Assembly (NCBI RefSeq): GCF_009429125.1
Contig: NZ_CP045529.1
Location: 1,922,001 to 1,986,000, forward strand
Length of the DNA: 64,000 bases
Direction: 5' to 3'
From: Luteimicrobium xylanilyticum
Lineage (GTDB): Bacteria > Actinomycetota > Actinomycetes > Actinomycetales > Cellulomonadaceae
The translations under genes and the position numbers were made by a program. The notes under the pieces are model-generated. The model ran no database searches, was not told the origin of the DNA, and worked only from the letters and a program-made list of their open reading frames with translations. Shown piece after piece: positions 30,645-40,467 of this stretch (position 1 is the first letter of the stretch; the number at the start of each line of letters is the position of its first letter).

Positions 30645-32759
30645 TCAGCCCCGGACGGCCGCCAGGGATTCCCGGGCGGCGGCGGCCACCGCGTCGGCCG
30701 TGATGCCGAACTCGCGGTACAGCGTCTTGAAGTCGGCCGACGCCCCGAAGTGCTCGAGGCTCACGATCCGGCCGGCGTCGCCGACCAGCTCGCGCCAGCC
30801 CTGCGCGACGCCCGCCTCGACCGACACGCGCGCCTTGACGGCGGCCGGCAGGACCGACTCGCGGTACTCGGCGTCCTGCGCGTCGAACCACTCGCGCGAG
30901 GGGACCGACACGACCCTGGCCTTGATGCCGTCGGCGGCGAGCTGCTCGCGCGCCTGCACGGCGAGCTGCACCTCGGAGCCGGTGCCCAGGAGGATCACGT
31001 CCGGCGTGCTGCCGTCGTCCGCGCCGTCGACCAGGACGTACGCGCCCTTCGCGACGCCGGACGCGTCCGCGAAGCCGTCGGTGCCACGCGGGAACGTCGG
31101 GACGTTCTGGCGCGTCAGGACGATGCCTGCGGGACGGTCGGTGTGCCCGAGCACGGTGCGCCACGCCCACGCGACCTCGTTGGCGTCCGCCGGGCGGACG
31201 ACGTCGAGACCGGGGATCGCGCGCAGCGCCGCCAGGTGCTCGACGGGCTGGTGCGTGGGGCCGTCCTCGCCCAGGCCGATCGAGTCGTGCGTCCACACGA
31301 ACGTCGACGGGATCTGCATGAGGGCCGCGAGCCGGACCGCCGGACGCATGTAGTCGGAGAACACGAGGAACGTGCCGCCGTACGCGCGGGTCCCGCCGTG
31401 CAGGACGATCCCGTTGAGGATCGCTCCCATGGCGTGCTCGCGGATGCCGAAGTGCAGCGTGCGGCCGTACTCGTTGCCCGTCCACGCCTTGGTGGAGTGC
31501 TCACCCGGGATGAAGGACGGCTCGCCCTCCATCGTCGTGTTGTTCGACTCCGCCAGGTCCGCGGACCCGCCCCACAGCTCGGGCAGGACCGGCGCGAGGG
31601 CGCCGAGGACCTTGCCCGACGCGGCGCGCGTCGAGCTGTCCTTGCCGGGCTCGAACGTCGGCAGCGCGTCGGCCCAGCCCTCGGGCAGGGTCCGGGTCGA
31701 CATCCGCTCGAGCAGCGCGGCCCCGCTGGGGTTCGCGTCCTGCCAGGCCTCGAACGCCGTGTCCCAGTGCGAACGGAGCTCGGTGCCCCGGTCGCCGACC
31801 TTGCGGGCGTGCGCCAGGACCTCGTCGGAGATCGCGAAGCTCGCCTCGGGGTCCAGGCCGAGCTCGACCTTGAGGCCCTTGACCTCGTCCGCACCCATCG
31901 CCGACCCGTGGATCTTGCCCGTGTTCTGCTTGGTGGGCGACGGCCAGCCGATCACCGTGCGCAGCGCGATGATCGACGGCTTGCCCGTCTCGGCCCGCGC
32001 CGCCTCGAGCGCCCCGGCGAGCGCGTGCACGTCCTCGCCGTAGCCCGTGCCGCCGTTCGTCCAGTCGACGCGCTGGACGTGCCAGCCGTACGCCTCGTAC
32101 CGGGCCAGGACGTCCTCGCTGAACGAGACGTTCGTGTCGTCCTCGATGGAGATGTGGTTCTGGTCGTAGATCACCACGAGGTTGCCGAGCTTCTGGTGGC
32201 CCGCGAGCGACGACGCCTCCGACGTCACGCCCTCCTGCAGGTCGCCGTCACCGGCGATCGTCCAGATGGTGTGGTCGAACGGGCTCTCGCCCGCGGCCGA
32301 GTTCGGGTCGAAGAGCCCCCGCTCGCGGCGCGACGCGAACGCCATGCCGACCGCGGAGGCGAGCCCCTGCCCGAGCGGGCCGGTCGTGATCTCGACGCCG
32401 TTCGTGTGCCCGTACTCCGGGTGGCCCGGCGTGAGCGAGCCCCACGTGCGCAGCGACTCGATGTCCTTCAGCTCCAGCCCGTACCCCGACAGGAAGAGCT
32501 GCAGGTACAGCGTGAGCGACGAGTGGCCCGCCGACAGGACGAACCGGTCGCGACCCACCCAGTGCGAGTCGGACGGGTCGTGGCGCAGGAACTTCTGGAA
32601 CAGCAGGTACGCGGCGGGCGCGAGGGAGATCGCGGTCCCGGGGTGCCCGTTGCCCGTCTTCTCCACCGCGTCGGCGGCGAGCGCCTTGATGGTCTTGACC
32701 GCCTGGTCGTCGAGCTCGGACCACTCGAGCGGCAGCCCTGCTGGTGTGAACGCGTTCAC
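30645..32759 (-). CDS. tkt: Transketolase
   Basis: Thiamine-diphosphate enzyme of the non-oxidative pentose phosphate pathway. The 704-residue protein has [13 protein letters not shown] near the N-terminus, the cofactor motif [13 protein letters not shown] (about 158), the pyrimidine domain with [15 protein letters not shown] (about 477) and a C-terminal domain. I set the start at GTG 32759, with AGGAAAGAGG 4 bases upstream; longer in-frame extensions are low complexity. The start codon lies in a perfect 14-bp palindrome, GTGAACG-CGTTCAC, which may only reflect coding. It diverges from ctaB. Confidence 0.97.
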   Translation of the reverse strand: MNAFTPAGLPLEWSELDDQAVKTIKALAADAVEKTGNGHPGTAISLAPAAYLLFQKFLRHDPSDSHWVGRDRFVLSAGHSSLTLYLQLFLSGYGLELKDIESLRTWGSLTPGHPEYGHTNGVEITTGPLGQGLASAVGMAFASRRERGLFDPNSAAGESPFDHTIWTIAGDGDLQEGVTSEASSLAGHQKLGNLVVIYDQNHISIEDDTNVSFSEDVLARYEAYGWHVQRVDWTNGGTGYGEDVHALAGALEAARAETGKPSIIALRTVIGWPSPTKQNTGKIHGSAMGADEVKGLKVELGLDPEASFAISDEVLAHARKVGDRGTELRSHWDTAFEAWQDANPSGAALLERMSTRTLPEGWADALPTFEPGKDSSTRAASGKVLGALAPVLPELWGGSADLAESNNTTMEGEPSFIPGEHSTKAWTGNEYGRTLHFGIREHAMGAILNGIVLHGGTRAYGGTFLVFSDYMRPAVRLAALMQIPSTFVWTHDSIGLGEDGPTHQPVEHLAALRAIPGLDVVRPADANEVAWAWRTVLGHTDRPAGIVLTRQNVPTFPRGTDGFADASGVAKGAYVLVDGADDGSTPDVILLGTGSEVQLAVQAREQLAADGIKARVVSVPSREWFDAQDAEYRESVLPAAVKARVSVEAGVAQGWRELVGDAGRIVSLEHFGASADFKTLYREFGITADAVAAAARESLAAVRG

Positions 32760-33134
32760 CGAACCTCTTTCCTGCGCGAGGAGCGCAGCCCTCGCAGCAC
32801 TGTGCGTGTCGTCGTGCGCGTGACTAGGCGCGGTGTGCGCTTCGTCACCCGGCGGCCGAGGGGTCCCGTCGCGGAAGAATGGCTCTCCGCAGGGCACGGC
32901 TCCGCCGGTGCGGGCGCGCGAGCGGGTCTGAGGGCTGTCCGCGCGCCGTCTTCCACCCTACCGAGTCCAGCGCACGAGCGCCCGGCCCGGTCCGTCACCT
33001 GGACGCTCACCGTGCGGTACGTCCCGGTGCGCACCCCGGTCGCCGCCCTCGCGGGCGCGCCGGACGACGTACCATGGAGCCGCGACGCGCCCCGGCGCGG
33101 AACCCCCCACTCGACGAACGGAAACACGGCCCGC
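32760..33134. other. 375-base divergent intergenic region between tkt and ctaB
   Basis: I see no credible gene here. It holds a possible ctaB -10 (TACCAT, 33070-33075) and, on the minus strand, possible -10 boxes TAGTCA near 32825 and TAGGGT near 32955 for tkt. It is GC-rich with short inverted repeats, but none is clearly a terminator or riboswitch. Confidence 0.5.
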
Positions 33135-34118
33135 GTGACCACCATGAGCCAGGCAGCGACGAACGACGCGCCCCATCTCGGCACCGTCGGGGGCACGGGC
33201 GTCGCTCCGAGCGACCCGAGCACGCGGTGGGGCCGCGCCCGCCACCGTGTCGGCTCCTACGTCGCGCTGACCAAGCCCCGCATCATCGAGCTGCTCCTCG
33301 TCACGACCGTCCCGACGATGATCCTGGCCGACCGCGGGTTCCCGTCCGTGTGGCTGCTCGTCGCGACCCTCGTCGGCGGGGCGCTCGCGGCCGGCAGCGC
33401 GAACGTCCTCAACTGCTACGTGGACCGCGACATCGACCGGCTCATGAACCGGACGCGCAAGCGCGCGACGGCGACGGGCGAGATCAGCGGGCCGGCCGCG
33501 CTCACGTTCGGGCTCGCGCTCGGCGCGGTCTCGACGGTGTGGTTGCTCGCGTTCGTCAACGCGATGTCCGCGCTGCTCGCGGTCGGGGCGATCGTCCTGT
33601 ACGTCGTCTTCTACACGATCATCCTCAAGCGCCGGACGTCGCAGAACATTGTCTGGGGTGGGGTCGCCGGCTGCATGCCGGTGCTCATCGGGTGGTCGGC
33701 CGTCACCGGGTCGCTTTCCTGGGCGCCGGTCGCGCTGTTCGGCGTGGTGTTCTTCTGGACGCCGCCGCACTACTGGCCGCTGTCGATGAAGTTCAAGCGC
33801 GACTACGCGAACGCGGGCGTGCCGATGCTCCCGGTCGTCGCGAAGGACGCGCGGGTCGCGCGCGAGATGATCTGGTACACGGTCGCGATGATCGCGTGCT
33901 CGCTCGCGCTCGTGCCGCTCGCCGACATGACGTGGTTCTACACCGTGGCCGCGGTCGCGCTCGGTGCGTGGTTCCTGCTCCTGTGCGTCCGCCTGCTGCA
34001 CCGGGCCGACCACCCGGAGCGCGGCAAGCTCGGCGCGATGAAGGTCTTCCACGCGTCGATCACCTATCTCACGCTGCTGTCGGTCGCGGTGTGCGTCGAC
34101 GTGTTCCTCCCGTTCTGA
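33135..34118 (+). CDS. ctaB: Protohaem IX farnesyltransferase (haem O synthase)
   Basis: Adds a farnesyl group to haem B to make haem O for cytochrome oxidase. The 327-residue UbiA-family protein has about eight or nine membrane helices, the prenyl-diphosphate motif [15 protein letters not shown] (about 93-107) and the second acidic loop at [16 protein letters not shown] (about 219). Starts at GTG 33135 or ATG 33144 are both possible; neither has a strong ribosome-binding site. ctaB next to tkt-tal is a conserved actinobacterial order. Confidence 0.96.
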   Translation: MTTMSQAATNDAPHLGTVGGTGVAPSDPSTRWGRARHRVGSYVALTKPRIIELLLVTTVPTMILADRGFPSVWLLVATLVGGALAAGSANVLNCYVDRDIDRLMNRTRKRATATGEISGPAALTFGLALGAVSTVWLLAFVNAMSALLAVGAIVLYVVFYTIILKRRTSQNIVWGGVAGCMPVLIGWSAVTGSLSWAPVALFGVVFFWTPPHYWPLSMKFKRDYANAGVPMLPVVAKDARVAREMIWYTVAMIACSLALVPLADMTWFYTVAAVALGAWFLLLCVRLLHRADHPERGKLGAMKVFHASITYLTLLSVAVCVDVFLPF

Positions 34119-34134
34119 GCGTCGCCGTCGTCCG

Positions 34135-35067
34135 ATGGCTGAGACCCTGCGCGACGCGCTCGACCAGTACCTCGCCCACCTGACGGTCGAGCGCGGCCTC
34201 TCGGTCAACACCACCTCCGCGTACCGCCGCGACCTGGCCCGCTACGTCGGCTACCTCGAGGCGCGCGGCGTCGAGGTGCCCGCCGACGTCACCGCCGCCC
34301 ACGTGCAGGAGTTCGTCGTGGCGCTCCGCTCGGGCGGCGACGGGCGCGCGGTCCTGTCGGCGTCGTCGACGGCGCGCTGCCTGGCCGCCGTCCGCGGCTG
34401 GCACGGCTTCTGCGAGGGCGAGGGGCTCGCCGCCGCGAACCCGGCCCACGACGTCCGCGCGCCCGCGCGCGAGCGGCGCCTGCCGAAGGCCATCAGCGTC
34501 GAGGACGTGGGGCGCCTCCTCGAGGCGGCCGGCGCGGGGGAGGGCGCGGTCCCCGTGCGCGACGCGGCCCTGCTCGAGCTCGTCTACTCGACGGGGGCGC
34601 GCATCTCGGAGGCCGTGAGCCTCGACATCGACGACCTCGACCTCGACGGCGACGCCCCCGCGGTGCGGCTGTTCGGCAAGGGGCGCAAGGAGCGCGTCGT
34701 CCCCGTCGGATCCTTCGCCGCCCGCGCCGTCGGGGCGTACCTGGTGTGTTCGCGGCCCGAGCTGGCCGCCCGAGGTCGCGGCACGCCTGCGGTGTTCCTC
34801 AACGCGCGCGGCGCGCGGATGAGCCGGCAGAGCGCCTGGGCGGTGCTGCGTGGCGCCGCGGAGCGTGCGGGACTGGGCGCGCACGTCTCGCCGCACACCC
34901 TGCGGCACTCGTTCGCGACCCACCTGCTCGCCGGCGGCGCCGACGTGCGCGTCGTCCAGGAGCTGCTGGGGCACGCGTCCGTCACGACGACGCAGCTGTA
35001 CACGCTCGTGACCCCTGACGCCCTGCGCGAGGTGTACGCCGCGACCCACCCGCGCGCGCTGGGCTGA
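34135..35067 (+). CDS. xerD: Site-specific tyrosine recombinase XerD
   Basis: Resolves chromosome dimers at dif with XerC at the septum. The 310-residue protein has the core-binding N-domain ([23 protein letters not shown]) and a full catalytic set: Arg in [13 protein letters not shown], Lys in [31 protein letters not shown] with the Tyr nucleophile near 286. It starts 16 bases after ctaB without a clear ribosome-binding site. Its position before parA-scpAB is the conserved housekeeping context, so it is not a phage integrase. Confidence 0.95.
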   Translation: MAETLRDALDQYLAHLTVERGLSVNTTSAYRRDLARYVGYLEARGVEVPADVTAAHVQEFVVALRSGGDGRAVLSASSTARCLAAVRGWHGFCEGEGLAAANPAHDVRAPARERRLPKAISVEDVGRLLEAAGAGEGAVPVRDAALLELVYSTGARISEAVSLDIDDLDLDGDAPAVRLFGKGRKERVVPVGSFAARAVGAYLVCSRPELAARGRGTPAVFLNARGARMSRQSAWAVLRGAAERAGLGAHVSPHTLRHSFATHLLAGGADVRVVQELLGHASVTTTQLYTLVTPDALREVYAATHPRALG

Positions 35068-35151
35068 CGGGCGCGGGGCCGGGCCGACGCCCCTCGGACG
35101 CGGAGTCCGGCACGCCCGGCGGCGCTCCGAACCTGCGCGGGAACGCTGTTG

Positions 35152-35157
35152 TAGGTT
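35152..35157 (+). promoter_or_regulatory. -10 box of the leaderless parA-scpAB transcript
   Basis: TAGGTT ends 6 bases before GTG 35164. Confidence 0.5.
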
Positions 35158-35163
35158 GGCTGC

Positions 35164-36090
35164 GTGAGCAGCCAGGCATCGAGCGAGAGCACCGAGCAGA
35201 CGCTGCCGACCCTGTCGGCCACGCTGCCCCACCCGGAGCCGCAGGGCCCCCTGCTCGACCCGGTGGGTCGGGAGCTGCCGGAGTTCCCCGTCCCCGAGCC
35301 GCTCGGCTCGCACGGGCCCGGGCGCATCATCGCCCTGTGCAACCAGAAGGGCGGCGTCGGCAAGACGACGACCACCATCAGCCTGGGCGCGGCGCTGGCC
35401 GAGTACGGGCGGCGCGTGCTCGTCGTCGACTTCGACCCGCAGGGCGCCGCGTCGGTGGGCCTGGGCGTCAACCCGAACGAGCTCGACCGCACGATCTACA
35501 ACGCGATGATGGAGCGCGGCACCTCGTTGCGCGACGTCCTGCGCACGACGGACATCGACGGCCTCGACCTGGTGCCCGCCAACATCGACCTGTCGGCGGC
35601 CGAGGTGCAGCTCGTCGGGGAGGTGGCGCGCGAGAGCGTCCTGTCGCGTGCGCTGCGCGACGTCGTGGACGACTACGACGTGATCCTCGTGGACTGCCAG
35701 CCGTCGCTCGGCCTGCTGACCGTGAACGCGCTGACTGCCGCGCACGGCGTGATGATCCCGCTCGAGTGCGAGTTCTTCGCGCTGCGCGGCGTCGCGCTGC
35801 TGGTCGAGACGATCGAGAAGGTGCGTGACCGCCTCAACCCGCGCCTGGAGGTCGACGGGATCCTCGCGACCATGTTCGACTCGCGGACCCTGCACGCGCG
35901 CGAGGTCGTCCAGCGCGTGTACGAGGCGTTCGGCGACACCCTGTTCCACACCGTGATCGGTCGGACGGTGAAGTTCCCCGACGCGTCCGTCGCCGCCGAG
36001 CCGATCACGGTGTACGCCCCGACGCACGCCGGCGCGACGGCGTACCGGCAGCTCGCCCGGGAGCTGGTCGCGCGTGGCGACGCCGCCTGA
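35164..36090 (+). CDS. ParA-type ATPase of the scpAB cluster
   Basis: A 308-residue ParA/MinD-family ATPase with a disordered 50-residue N-terminus, then the deviant Walker A KGGVGKTTT (about 62), VVDFDPQGAAS and VDCQPSLGLLTVNAL (about 179). It lies directly upstream of scpA and overlaps it by 17 bases. This ParA is distinct from the origin-proximal parAB partner; no parB or parS site is visible. A role in chromosome organisation with the SMC-ScpAB condensin is inferred from context. Confidence 0.93.
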   Translation: MSSQASSESTEQTLPTLSATLPHPEPQGPLLDPVGRELPEFPVPEPLGSHGPGRIIALCNQKGGVGKTTTTISLGAALAEYGRRVLVVDFDPQGAASVGLGVNPNELDRTIYNAMMERGTSLRDVLRTTDIDGLDLVPANIDLSAAEVQLVGEVARESVLSRALRDVVDDYDVILVDCQPSLGLLTVNALTAAHGVMIPLECEFFALRGVALLVETIEKVRDRLNPRLEVDGILATMFDSRTLHAREVVQRVYEAFGDTLFHTVIGRTVKFPDASVAAEPITVYAPTHAGATAYRQLARELVARGDAA

Positions 36091-36967
36091 GGCGCACTCC
36101 GCGGAGAGCGCAGGGACCGCCGAGGCCGTCGGTCGCGACGGGGGCTTCGAGGTCCACCTGGAGAACTTCTCCGGCCCGTTCGACCTGCTGCTGTCCCTGA
36201 TCTCCAAGCACAAGCTCGACATCACCGAGGTCGCGCTCGGCCAGGTGACCGACGAGTTCATCGGCTACATCCGCGCGGCCGAGACCGCGGCCTCGGACGG
36301 CACGGGCACGGGGTGGGACCTGTCGACCGCGAGCGAGTTCCTCGTGGTGGCCGCGACCCTCCTCGACCTCAAGGCCGCGCGGCTGCTCCCGACGGGCGAG
36401 ATCGACGACGCCGAGGACCTCGAGCTGCTCGAGGCGCGCGACCTCCTGTTCGCCCGGCTCCTGCAGTACCGCGCCTACAAGCAGGTCGCCGACGTCGTGC
36501 GCGAACGCCTCGACAGCGAGGGACGCCGGTTCCCGCGCGTCGTGGCCCTGGAGCCGCACCTCGCGGCTTTGCTGCCCGAGCTCGTCTGGCAGGTCGGCCC
36601 GGACGAGCTGGCTCGGCTCGGGGCGCGCGCGCTCGCCCCGAAGGCGCCGCCCCCCGGCGTCGACCTCGCTCACCTGCACGCGCCCGCGGTCAGCGTCCGG
36701 GAGCAGGCGGTCGCCCTCGCGGACCGGCTCCGGCACGACGGCGCCGCGACGTTCCGCGCGCTCACCGCCGACGCGGGGGAGGTGGTGGTCGTCGTCGCCC
36801 GGTTCCTGGCCCTGCTCGAGCTGTTCCGCGAGGGGCTCGTCGGCTTCGACCAGGTCGCGCCGCTCGGCGAGCTCACCGTGCGCTGGGCGGGCGGCGCCGA
36901 CGACACGGCCGACGCGCTGAGCACGGACTACGACGACGTGACCGACCCGCAGGAGGTACCCGCATGA
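36074..36967 (+). CDS. scpA: Segregation and condensation protein A
   Basis: A 297-residue kleisin subunit of the SMC-ScpAB condensin. FEVHLENFSGPFDLLLSLISKHKLDITEVAL (about 25-55) is the ScpA N-terminal signature, followed by the LLDLKAARLLP helix and a C-terminal winged-helix domain (about 205-270) that binds the SMC head. The start is GTG 36074, 17 bases inside the parA end. scpB follows with an ATGA overlap, giving a tightly coupled parA-scpA-scpB unit. Confidence 0.95.
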   Translation: MATPPEAHSAESAGTAEAVGRDGGFEVHLENFSGPFDLLLSLISKHKLDITEVALGQVTDEFIGYIRAAETAASDGTGTGWDLSTASEFLVVAATLLDLKAARLLPTGEIDDAEDLELLEARDLLFARLLQYRAYKQVADVVRERLDSEGRRFPRVVALEPHLAALLPELVWQVGPDELARLGARALAPKAPPPGVDLAHLHAPAVSVREQAVALADRLRHDGAATFRALTADAGEVVVVVARFLALLELFREGLVGFDQVAPLGELTVRWAGGADDTADALSTDYDDVTDPQEVPA

Positions 36968-37680
36968 CCGACGAGCTGCTCCCGGAGCCGGCCCCGCCGG
37001 AGCCCGACGACGCAGCAGGGGGGCCCGAGCCCGAGGTCCTCGAGGTCCCCGACGTCCACGCGCTCCCGGGCGGCGTGCACGCGGCGCTCGAGGCGATCCT
37101 CATGGTCGTCGACGAGCCGGTGCCCGTGGACCGGTTGGCGAGCGTCGTCGCGCTGCCCGTGGCCGAGGTCGAGTCGGTGCTCCGTGAGCTCGCCGCCGCG
37201 TACCGGGGCGAGGTCGACGGCGAGGTCGTCGCGCCGCCGCGCGGGTTCGAGCTGCGCGAGGCCGCCGGGGGATGGCGGATCTACTCCGCGCCCGCGTTCG
37301 CGGACGTCGTCGGACGGTTCGTGCTGGAGGGGCAGACGGCGCGCCTGACCCAGGCGGCCCTCGAGACCCTTGCCGTGGTCGCGTACCGCCAGCCCGTCAC
37401 GCGTGGGCAGGTGTCGGCGGTGCGCGGGGTGAACGTGGACGGCGTCGTGCGGACCCTCACGTCGCGCGGCCTGGTGGCCGAGGTGGGCACGGACCCGTCG
37501 ACGGGTGCGGTCCTGTACGGGACTACGGGATACTTCTTGGAGCGGATGGGCTTCTCGTCGCTCGACGAGCTGCCGCCGCTGGCCCCGCACCTGCCGGACC
37601 TCGACACGCTCGATGACGCGATCGAGACGGCGCTCACCGCGCCCCGGCCCGGCCGCGACACCGCGCCGCAGCAGGGCTGA
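36964..37680 (+). CDS. scpB: Segregation and condensation protein B
   Basis: A 238-residue ScpB with an acidic N-terminal tail and two winged-helix domains: ALEAILMVVDEPVPVDRLA (about 40-58) and LTQAALETLAVVAYRQPVTRGQVSAVRGV (about 122-150), the second being the family signature. It binds ScpA as a dimer in the condensin complex. It starts at ATG 36964, overlapping scpA by 4 bases, and is followed by rluB after 31 bases. Confidence 0.95.
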   Translation: MTDELLPEPAPPEPDDAAGGPEPEVLEVPDVHALPGGVHAALEAILMVVDEPVPVDRLASVVALPVAEVESVLRELAAAYRGEVDGEVVAPPRGFELREAAGGWRIYSAPAFADVVGRFVLEGQTARLTQAALETLAVVAYRQPVTRGQVSAVRGVNVDGVVRTLTSRGLVAEVGTDPSTGAVLYGTTGYFLERMGFSSLDELPPLAPHLPDLDTLDDAIETALTAPRPGRDTAPQQG

Positions 37681-37711
37681 CCGCAGCGCAGACGACCGAA
37701 CGAGGAGACCC

Positions 37712-38560
37712 GTGAGCCCAGCCCGACCGCCCCGCCGCCGGCGCACTGATGGCCAGGACGAGGCCGGCCAGCGCCGGGCCGGCCAGCGCAAGGCCGTCCA
37801 GCACAGGGACGTCCAGCACAGGGACGTCCACGACCCGGACGGAGTGCGCCTGCAGAAGGTGCTCGCGACCGCCGGGTACGGCTCCCGCCGGGCGTGCGAG
37901 GAGATCATCGCCGCGGGCCGCGTGGAGGTCGACGGCGCGCGCGTGCGTGAGCTCGGGCTCCGCGTCGACCCCGCGAAGGCCGTCGTCCACGTGGACGGGC
38001 TGCGCGTGCAGCTCGACACGTCGCTCGTGACGCTCGCGCTCAACAAGCCGCTGGGCGTGGTCTCGTCCATGCACGACGACGAGGGCCGGCCCGACCTCGC
38101 ACCGTTCGTCGCGGACCGGTCCGAGCGGCTGTACCACGTGGGCCGCCTCGACACGGACAGCGAGGGACTGCTGCTGCTGACGAACGACGGCGAGCTCGCG
38201 AACCGGCTCATGCACCCGCGCTACGAGGTCCCCAAGACGTACCTCGTGACGTTGGACGGACGCGTCCCGGACAGCCTGCGCCGCACGGTGCTGCGCGGCG
38301 TCGAGCTCGAGGACGGTCCCGTGAAGGCCGACCACTACCGGGTCGTGGACCGCACGCCGCAGCAGTCGCTCGTCGAGATCCAGCTCCACGAGGGGCGCAA
38401 CCGGGTCGTGCGCCGCCTGTTCGACCAGCTCGGCTTCCCGGTGACGCGGCTGCTGCGCACCCAGATCGGGCCCGTGCACCTCGCGACCCTCAAGCCGGGT
38501 CGCACGCGCGTGCTCGGGCGCGACGAGCTCGGCACGCTCATGGCGTCGGTCGGGCTGTGA
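37712..38560 (+). CDS. rluB: Ribosomal large subunit pseudouridine synthase B (RsuA/RluB type)
   Basis: Isomerises a uridine in 23S rRNA, probably near position 2605 by homology. The 282-residue protein has an S4 RNA-binding domain (VRLQKVLATAGYGSRRACEEII, about 45-66) and the catalytic domain with GRLDTDSEGLLLLTNDG (about 143), where the Asp after the Leu is catalytic, and EGRNRVVRRLF. The N-terminal 42 residues are a degenerate Gln/Arg/Asp-rich pentapeptide repeat. GAGGAG lies 5 bases before the GTG start. Assignment of the exact target uridine is by family only. Confidence 0.93.
   Translation: MSPARPPRRRRTDGQDEAGQRRAGQRKAVQHRDVQHRDVHDPDGVRLQKVLATAGYGSRRACEEIIAAGRVEVDGARVRELGLRVDPAKAVVHVDGLRVQLDTSLVTLALNKPLGVVSSMHDDEGRPDLAPFVADRSERLYHVGRLDTDSEGLLLLTNDGELANRLMHPRYEVPKTYLVTLDGRVPDSLRRTVLRGVELEDGPVKADHYRVVDRTPQQSLVEIQLHEGRNRVVRRLFDQLGFPVTRLLRTQIGPVHLATLKPGRTRVLGRDELGTLMASVGL
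37755..37830 (+). repeat. 15-bp tandem repeats in the 5' end of rluB
   Basis: GTCCAGCACAGGGAC is repeated exactly at 37796-37810 and 37811-37825, preceded by diverged units of the same length built on GGCCAGCGC. Each encodes five residues (GQRRA, GQRKA, VQHRD, VQHRD). Confidence 0.7.
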
Positions 38561-38573
38561 GGGGGAGGCGCTG

Positions 38574-38936
38574 ATGGCGGTCCGGGCGATCCGCGGCGCG
38601 ACACAGCTCGACGTCGACGAGCGCGAGCACCTGTTCGCACGCACCCGTGAGCTCGTCGCCGAGGTGCTGGCGCAGAACGAGGTCGACACCGAGGCGCTGA
38701 TCTCCGTGGTCTTCACGTGCACGCCCGACCTCACGAGCGACTTCCCCGCCGCGGCGGCCCGCGAGATGGGGCTCGGCGACGTCCCGCTCCTGTGTGCCGT
38801 CGAGATCGCCGTCCCGCACGCGCTGCCCCGCGTGGTGCGGCTCATGGCGCACGCGGACCTCGACGTGCCGCGCGGCGCCGTCAGGCACGTCTACCTCCAC
38901 GGCGCGACGGCCCTGCGCCGGGACCTCGCGCAGTGA
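38574..38936 (+). CDS. aroH: Chorismate mutase, AroH class
   Basis: Converts chorismate to prephenate for phenylalanine and tyrosine synthesis. The 120-residue protein matches the trimeric AroH type of Bacillus: VRAIRGATQLDVDE with the active-site Arg (about 7), SVVFTCTPDLTSDFPAAAAREMG and VEIAVPHALPRVVRLMAH. GGGGAGG precedes the ATG by 5 bases, a strong ribosome-binding site. It lies in the rluB-aroH-cmk order common in Actinobacteria. Confidence 0.94.
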   Translation: MAVRAIRGATQLDVDEREHLFARTRELVAEVLAQNEVDTEALISVVFTCTPDLTSDFPAAAAREMGLGDVPLLCAVEIAVPHALPRVVRLMAHADLDVPRGAVRHVYLHGATALRRDLAQ

Positions 38937-39009
38937 GAACGACCCGGCGGGCGCAGTAGTCTCCTTCCCGGCACACCCTCCCACCACCAGCAGGACGGAT
39001 CGCACGCAC

Positions 39010-39732
39010 GTGACCATCGTCATCGCCATCGACGGGCCCTCGGGCTCCGGCAAGTCCAGCGTCTCCCGGGCCGTGGCCCGTCGGCTCGGCCTCGCGTACC
39101 TCGACACGGGCGCCATGTACCGGGCGGCGACCTGGTGGTGCCGCCACGAGGACGTCGACTTCGCCGACGAGGACGCCGTCGCGCGCGCGGTGGTCGCCAT
39201 GCCGCTCGAGATGGGCGTCGACCCCGACGCCCCCGCCGTGCACGTCGGCGGCGAGGACGTCGGTGCCGCGATCCGCACCACCGAGATCTCGACCGCGGTG
39301 AGCGCCGTCGCCACCAACCTGGCGGTCCGGGACGAGCTGCGTCGTCTGCAGCGGGCCGCGATCGACGCGGAGAAGCTCGAGGGCTTCTCCGACGGACGCG
39401 GGATCGTCGCCGAGGGCCGCGACATCACCACCGTCGTGGCGCCCGACGCCGACGTCCGCGTCCTGCTGACGGCGAGCGAGGAGGCGCGCCTCGCGCGTCG
39501 GGCCCGCGAGCTGCACGGCTCCGCCGGGCAGGACGCCGTCGAGGCCACGCGCGACCAGATCGTGCGCCGCGACGCCGACGACTCCACGGTCTCGCAGTTC
39601 CACGTCGCGGCCGACGGCGTCGCGACAGTCGACTCGTCCGAGCTCGACTTCGACCAGACCGTGGACGCGGTGCTCGCCGTCGTCGCGCAGCTCACCGCGC
39701 CGGCCGCGAAGGCCGACGCCGCAGACGCATGA
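39010..39732 (+). CDS. cmk: Cytidylate kinase
   Basis: Phosphorylates CMP and dCMP. The 240-residue kinase has the P-loop DGPSGSGKSS (about 8-17), the substrate motif YLDTGAMYRAAT, GRDITTVVAPDA (about 138) and ERxxRDxxDS-like RRDADDSTV near the C-terminus. The start is GTG 39010; the 73 bases before it hold a possible TAGTCT -10 near 38957. The stop overlaps the plsC start by 4 bases. Confidence 0.95.
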   Translation: MTIVIAIDGPSGSGKSSVSRAVARRLGLAYLDTGAMYRAATWWCRHEDVDFADEDAVARAVVAMPLEMGVDPDAPAVHVGGEDVGAAIRTTEISTAVSAVATNLAVRDELRRLQRAAIDAEKLEGFSDGRGIVAEGRDITTVVAPDADVRVLLTASEEARLARRARELHGSAGQDAVEATRDQIVRRDADDSTVSQFHVAADGVATVDSSELDFDQTVDAVLAVVAQLTAPAAKADAADA

Positions 39733-40421
39733 GCGGGGCGCCGCGCGTGAGCCAGGTCCTCCCGAGCGCCGCCGGACCGGCGTGGTCGCGGTGGGTCGGC
39801 CGGTTCCTGGGTCGCGTCGTCTGGAACGCCCGCGTCGTCGGGGCCGAGCACGTCCCGACCGAGGGTCCGGTGATCGTCGCCGCGAACCACACCGGCCTCC
39901 TCGACGGGCCGCTGCTCCTCGGGGTCGCGCCCCGCGGGCTGCACATCCTCGTCAAGGAGTCGATGTGGGTCGGCCCGGTCGGCTGGGTCCTCAAGGCGTC
40001 CGGGCAGATCCCCGTGGACCGCGAGGGCGGACGGCGCGCGCTGGCCACCGGGCTCGGCGTGCTGCGGCGCGGCGACGCCGTCGGCGTGTTCCCCGAAGGC
40101 ACGCGCGGGCGCGGGGACTTCGCGGGTGCCCGCGCCGGGATCGCGTGGCTCGCCCTCAACGGTCACGCGCCCGTCGTCCCCACGGCCATGCTCGGGACGC
40201 GCCGCACCGGGCGCAGCGTCAACAGCCTGCCGCGGCTCCGCGCGCGCCTGCACGTCGAGTTCGGCGCCCCGATCACCGTGGTGCGCGAGGCGGGCGTGAG
40301 CGGCAAGGACGCGATCGCCCGGGCCGCCGAGACCATCCGCGACGGGCTCGCCGCGCACGTGCACGCCGTGAGCGCGCGCACCGGCATCCAGCTCCCGGGC
40401 GACGACCCGCTGCGGGACTGA
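39729..40421 (+). CDS. 1-acyl-sn-glycerol-3-phosphate acyltransferase family protein
   Basis: A 230-residue PlsC-type acyltransferase that probably acylates lysophosphatidate at the membrane. The HX4D motif appears as NHTGLLDGP (about 54-62), followed by [14 protein letters not shown] and FPEGTRGRG (about 121), the glycerophosphate-binding block. It overlaps cmk by 4 bases and precedes der, the common cmk-plsC-der arrangement. Whether it is the main PlsC of the cell cannot be told from this window. Confidence 0.9.
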   Translation: MSGAPRVSQVLPSAAGPAWSRWVGRFLGRVVWNARVVGAEHVPTEGPVIVAANHTGLLDGPLLLGVAPRGLHILVKESMWVGPVGWVLKASGQIPVDREGGRRALATGLGVLRRGDAVGVFPEGTRGRGDFAGARAGIAWLALNGHAPVVPTAMLGTRRTGRSVNSLPRLRARLHVEFGAPITVVREAGVSGKDAIARAAETIRDGLAAHVHAVSARTGIQLPGDDPLRD

Positions 40422-40455
40422 GAGGCCGTGGTTCGTCGTCGGGCCCCGCACCTGG

Positions 40456-40461
40456 GAGAAT
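40456..40461 (+). promoter_or_regulatory. -10-like box of der
   Basis: GAGAAT ends 6 bases before ATG 40468, the same hexamer and spacing as before the WYL regulator at 60573. Confidence 0.45.
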
Positions 40462-40467
40462 CGACGC

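Noticed and set aside
32746-32759. GTGAACG-CGTTCAC palindrome at the tkt start as an operator
   Set aside because: It lies inside the coding start (V-N-A-F-T) and downstream of any promoter; symmetry may be chance, so it is only mentioned under tkt.
34135-35067. Tyrosine recombinase considered as a phage or island integrase
   Set aside because: It sits in the conserved ctaB-xerD-parA-scpAB block with no att repeats or phage genes nearby, so it is the housekeeping XerD.
35164-36090. ParA considered as a plasmid or chromosomal origin partition locus
   Set aside because: No parB or parS site follows; it overlaps scpA and belongs to the segregation and condensation cluster.
38941-39009. Possible small gene between aroH and cmk
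   Set aside because: No start with ribosome-binding site and no open frame of useful size; the stretch looks like the cmk upstream region.
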